From: Anaeramoeba ignava
Lineage: Eukaryota > Metamonada > Anaeramoebidae
DNA length: 64,000 nucleotides
Reading direction: 5' to 3'
Assembly: GCA_028826165.1 (NCBI GenBank)
Contig: JAPDFW010000075.1
Coordinates: forward strand, 355,632 to 419,631
The notes beneath the pieces are model-generated. The model was not told the DNA's origin, did no database searches, and worked only from the letters and a program-made list of their open reading frames with translations. Numbering within the stretch: the stretch's first letter is position 1; each line of letters begins with the position of its first letter. The position numbers and the translations under genes were made by a program. This document shows, piece after piece, positions 60,812 to 64,000 of this stretch.

Positions 60812-60924
60812 CAAAATCAAAATGAAAATCAAAATGAAAATGAAAATCAAGAATATCAACAATTTCTTCAATTTCAACAATTTCTTCAAAATCAAAATCA
60901 AAATCAATTTCAAAATCAAAATTG

Positions 60925-61175
60925 AATTTCTAAATTATTTTATTTCCAAATTATTTTATTTCTAAATTAAATTATTTCCAAATTATTTCTAAATTAAATT
61001 ATTTCTAAATTATTTTATTTCCAAATTATTTTATTTCTAAATTATTTTATTTCAAAATTAAATTATTTCCAAATTATTTTATTTCCAAATTATTTTATTT
61101 CTAAATTATTTTATTTTCAAAATTATTTTATTTCCAAATTAAATTATTTCTAAATTATTTCCAAATTATTTTAAA
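60925..61175. repeat. 3' flanking aaattattttattt repeats after X1
   Basis: About 16 copies of a 10-16-bp unit (aaattattttatttcc and shorter), directly after the X1 tail. The same array, longer, follows X2 (63100-63560), so it belongs to the duplicated unit. Confidence 0.8.
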
Positions 61176-61268
61176 TTCTTTTTTGATCCAAAAAAATTAA
61201 AATAAAGGAAAAAATTCATTTCGAAATTTCATTTTTTTTTCATTTTTTCTTTCTTTTTTTCAATTAAA

Positions 61269-62069
61269 ATGTTTCCTGATACAAATTTTAAAACTCTTAT
61301 GGGAACAACAAATTACCAATCTTTTGTGTTTTCTTTTATTGCAATTTTTGTAAATTTTTTTGACATAATTTTTTTGAAAGAATTTTTTTGTTTTTGGATT
61401 TCAAATTTTTTTTAATAAAAAAATAGGGAGGAGTTATGTTGGTTATGCTGGGAATGTTCCTTGAAATTGTAGAGATTGAAATTACTGGAGGTGTTTTTAT
61501 GCTTTTGATAATTTGTTATTGGTTTGTATTTGGATTTGTTCATGCTCAAACCAAAAAAGAGTAAAAAAACATTTCAATTTAAAACAATTTCAATTTAAAA
61601 CAATTTCAATTTAAAACAATTTCAATTTAAAAAAATTAAAAGAGTTTCTCAAAACAAATTTCCACATTACTTCAATCCAATTCGAAATCAAAATCAAAAT
61701 AAAAATCAAAATCAAAATCCAATTCGAAATCAAAATCAAAATCAAAATCAAAATCAAAATCAAAATTTAAATCAAAATCAAAATTTAAATTACAATAATT
61801 TCCAAATCAAAGATCAAAATGAACCTCTTCTTTATCAAAATCAATTTCAAAATCAAAATCAAAATCAAAATCAATTTCAAAATCAAAATCAAAATCAAAA
61901 TCAAAATTTAAATTATAATTATTTTCCAAATCAAATTCAAAATCAAAACCTTTATCAACCTCCAAATTTGGTTACAAACCAAAAGCAAAATCAAAATCAA
62001 TCAATTCCGATTAATCAAGAAAATGAATTAAATAAAGAGAATAAATCAGAAGATGATTTTGATTTATAA
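61269..62069 (+). CDS. Small two-TM protein with Asn/Gln-rich tail, family Y copy 1
   Basis: Exons 61269-61349, 61427-61560 and 61643-62069; joined frame gives 213 aa. It shares with family X the gene structure (intron after TM1 start, exon 2 of 134 nt, exon 3 of 427 nt) and N-terminal pattern (PDTNFKTLMGTTN beside MDTSFKTLVGKSN), so X and Y look like ancient duplicates. TM1 is FVFSFIAIFGGVMLVMLGMF; TM2 is GGVFMLLIICYWFVFGFV. The tail HAQTKKEVSQNKFPHYFNP is followed by QN repeats with NYNNF/NYNYF motifs and an acidic end (ENKSEDDFDL). Not recognised; likely small membrane adaptor or surface protein. Confidence 0.72.
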
Positions 62070-62138
62070 TTTAATTGGATTTTTTCAATTTCATTTTTTT
62101 TCATTTTTTTTCAATTTTTTTCAAAAACAAAATAAATA

Positions 62139-63095
62139 ATGGATACATCATTTAAAACACTTGTTGGCAAATCAAATGCACAATTTCTTGGAGTTTCTGT
62201 TTTGCTTTTGATAGTTTGTGTTTTTGTTTTTTATTTTTTTGGATTTATTTTTTTGTAAAATAAAAAGAATTTAAAATAAAATTTTTATTTTATTTTTAAA
62301 AAAAAATATAAATGATTTAGATTGGAATTGTTTTAGGAGGTATTGGATATAGTGGAGATTTTTTATTAGGTTATATTGGTACAGGAATTTTTGCATTATC
62401 AATTATATTTGTTTGGATTATCTTTTTGTTATTTTGTACTCGAAAATATCAGTAAAATTTATTTAATTTAATTAATTACTTTCCAAAATTAAAATCAAAA
62501 TCAAAATCAAAATCAAAATCAAAATCAAAATCAAAATCAAAATCAAAATCAAAATCAAAATCAAAATCAAAATCAAAATCAAAATCAAAATCAAAATCAA
62601 AATCAAAATCAAATTGAAATCAATTCATTTATTTAATTTTAATTTAAACAAAAAATAAAATAAAAAAGAATAAAAGATGTTTTTGGATCAAAACAATTTG
62701 GTTTATCTTATCAACAAATTCAAAATCAAAATCAAAATCAAATTCCAATTCAAAATCAAAATCAATATCAACCAATTCAAAATCAAATTCCAATTTCAAA
62801 ACCAATTCAAAATCAAATTCCAAATCAAAATCAAAATCAAAATCAAAATCAAAATCAATTTCAAAATCAATTTAAACAATTTCAACAATTTCAACAATTT
62901 CAACAATTTCAACAATTTCTTCAAAATCAAAATAAAAATCAAAATCAAAATCAAAATCAAAATCAATTTCAAAATCAAAATCAAAATCAAAATCAAAATC
63001 AATTTCAACAATTTCAACAATTTCAACAATTTCAACAATTTCTTCAAAATCAAAATCAAAATCAAAATCAAAATCAATTTCAAAATCAAAATTGA
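62139..63095 (+). CDS. Small two-TM protein with Gln-rich tail, family X copy 2 (intact)
   Basis: Exons 62139-62213, 62321-62451 and 62669-63095; 210 aa. Near-identical to X1 through the first exon, its introns and ~45 bp of 5' leader (ttttcaaaaacaaaataaat), so the duplication includes the leader. TM1 LGVSVLLLI joined to IGIVLGGIGYSG; TM2 GTGIFALSIIFVWIIFLLF; exon 2 is one codon shorter than X1. The tail keeps the frame: IKDVFGSKQFGLSYQQ, IPIQNQ motifs, then blocks of QFQQFQQF and QNQN to the TGA at 63093. Intron 2 has a longer aaaatc run (~20 copies) than X1. Confidence 0.72.
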
Positions 63096-63099
63096 ATTT

Positions 63100-63560
63100 C
63101 AAAATTATTTTATTTCCAAATTATTTTATTTCAAAATTATTTTATTTCTAAATTATTTTATTTCAAAATTAAATTATTTCCAAATTATTTTACTTCCAAA
63201 TTATTTTATTTCAAAATTATTTTATTTCAAAATTATTTCTAAATTATTTTATTCCAAATTATTTTATTTCAAAATTATTTTATTTCCAAATTATTTTATT
63301 TCTAAATTAAATTATTTCCAAATTATTTCTAAATTATTTCTAAATTATTTTACTTCCAAATTATTTTATTCCCAAATTATTATTTCCAAATTATTTTATT
63401 TCTAAATTATTTTATTTCTAAATTAAATTATTTCTAAATTATTTCAAAATTATTGAATTTCAAAATTATTTAATTTCTAAATTAAATTATTTCTAAATTA
63501 TTTTATTCCCAAATTATTATTTCAAAATTAAATTATTTCCAAATTATTTTAAATTCTTTT
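63100..63560. repeat. 3' flanking aaattattttattt repeats after X2
   Basis: About 30 copies of the unit seen after X1 (aaattattttatttcc, aaattatttctaaatt). The following ~85 bp (ttttgatccaaaaaaattaa to the Y ATG) are almost identical upstream of Y1 and Y2. Confidence 0.8.
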
Positions 63561-63646
63561 TTGATCCAAAAAAATTAAAATAAAGGAAAAAATTCATTTC
63601 GAAATTTCATTTTTTTTTCATTTTTTCTTTCTTTTTTTCAATTAAA

Positions 63647-64000
63647 ATGTTTCCTGATACAAGTTTTAAAAACTCTTATGGGAACAACAAATTTTCATTT
63701 TTTTGTGTGTTCTTTTATAACTTTTTCTGTAAAATTTTTTTGACATAATTTTTTTTTATTGAATAAATGAAAAATTAAATAAAAAATTAAAAAAAAAATA
63801 GATTGCAGTTGTTTTAATTATTTTAGGAACGATAATTCCATCTATAGCTTTAATGGCTATTGGAGGATTTTTTATGCTTTACACACCTTGTTATTGGTTT
63901 GTAGTTTCATTTCTTCATTATCAAACCAAAAAGGAAGTAAAAAGAAAATTTAAAGAAAATTTAGAAAATTTAAAAGAGAAATATAGTCAAAAGAACTTAT
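63647..64000 (+). pseudogene. Family Y copy 2, frame-shifted, cut by window end
   Basis: Exon 1 63647-63728 is 82 nt where Y1 has 81: the run ttttaaaaactctt has one more A than Y1 ttttaaaactctt. As given, MFPDTSFK is followed by a shifted frame; without that A the peptide would continue TLMGTTNFHFF as in Y1. Exon 2 starts at 63802 (IAVVLIILGTIIPSIALMAI, then FFMLYTPCYWFVVSF), coding-like and homologous to Y1. After YQTKKE the frame stays open to the window edge, or a short intron starts at gtaaaa. Either a young pseudogene or a one-base assembly error. Confidence 0.55.

Noticed and set aside
60489-60965. ORF starting at the ATG after the X1 acceptor
   Set aside because: Gives Lys/Ile/Phe-rich junk; the other frame (VFGSKQFGLYYQQ) matches the X2 paralog and joins exon 2.

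Overview
Eukaryotic nuclear DNA of extreme AT content from a free-living protist. Evidence: genes are split by many short GT-AG introns (typically 58-100 nt), stops are standard (TAA, TGA), coding DNA carries Asn/Gln/Glu codon repeats, and the families are typical of large amoeboid or metamonad genomes (RasGEF, VPS9, BEACH, TLD, tandem PH, long alpha-actinin, ankyrin-BTB, FG-GAP surface protein). The overall style recalls Anaeramoeba-like or amoebozoan genomes. That is inference from family content and base composition; no rRNA, tRNA or marker gene settles it. No mobile-element ORF, CRISPR or RNA gene was recognised.

Layout. 0-1.1 kb: 3' end of a RasGEF gene. 1.2-4 kb: degenerate ~150-bp A-rich repeats. 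4.2-5.2 kb: membrane-tethered bZIP factor. 5.4-6.2 kb (-): coiled-coil/TLD protein. 6.4-10.7 kb (-): glomulin-like protein, divergent from a VPS9 (Rab5-type GEF) gene at 10.8-13.4 kb. 13.5-16.4 kb: ~145-bp satellite. 16.6-17.4 kb: small coiled-coil protein. 17.7-21 kb (-): double-PH protein. 21.2-24.2 kb (-): AzgA-type purine permease, divergent from a 1,551-aa alpha-actinin-like gene (24.6-29.2 kb). 29.4-41.8 kb: neurobeachin-type PH-BEACH-WD40 giant. 41.8-44.6 kb: satellite with higher-order repeats. 45.1-48 kb: type I membrane protein with seven FG-GAP repeats and FN3-like domains. 48.2-55.1 kb (-): ankyrin-BTB gene. 55.6-59 kb (-): ankyrin gene with an acidic, Asn/Gln-rich tail. 60-64 kb: alternating tandem array of two related small two-TM proteins.

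The most unusual signal is in the two ankyrin genes. Many inter-exon gaps hold one or two 3-nt (sometimes 6-nt) microexons, seen as AG-NNN-GTAA between minimal introns. Including those codons restores the 15-residue ankyrin hairpin spacing at most junctions. Two further themes are (i) intron-specific tandem arrays that lengthen ordinary introns to 0.3-1.9 kb while containing almost no GT or AG on the transcribed strand, and (ii) scattered single-base frame breaks in or near repeats, which may be assembly errors or real allele decay.

The genes show no operon logic. Several serve membrane traffic and the cytoskeleton (RasGEF, VPS9, BEACH, PH, alpha-actinin, FG-GAP), the rest stress or ubiquitin biology (bZIP, TLD, glomulin, BTB). 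Exon boundaries were read by hand from GT/AG sites, reading frame and family fit, so individual junctions carry uncertainty.
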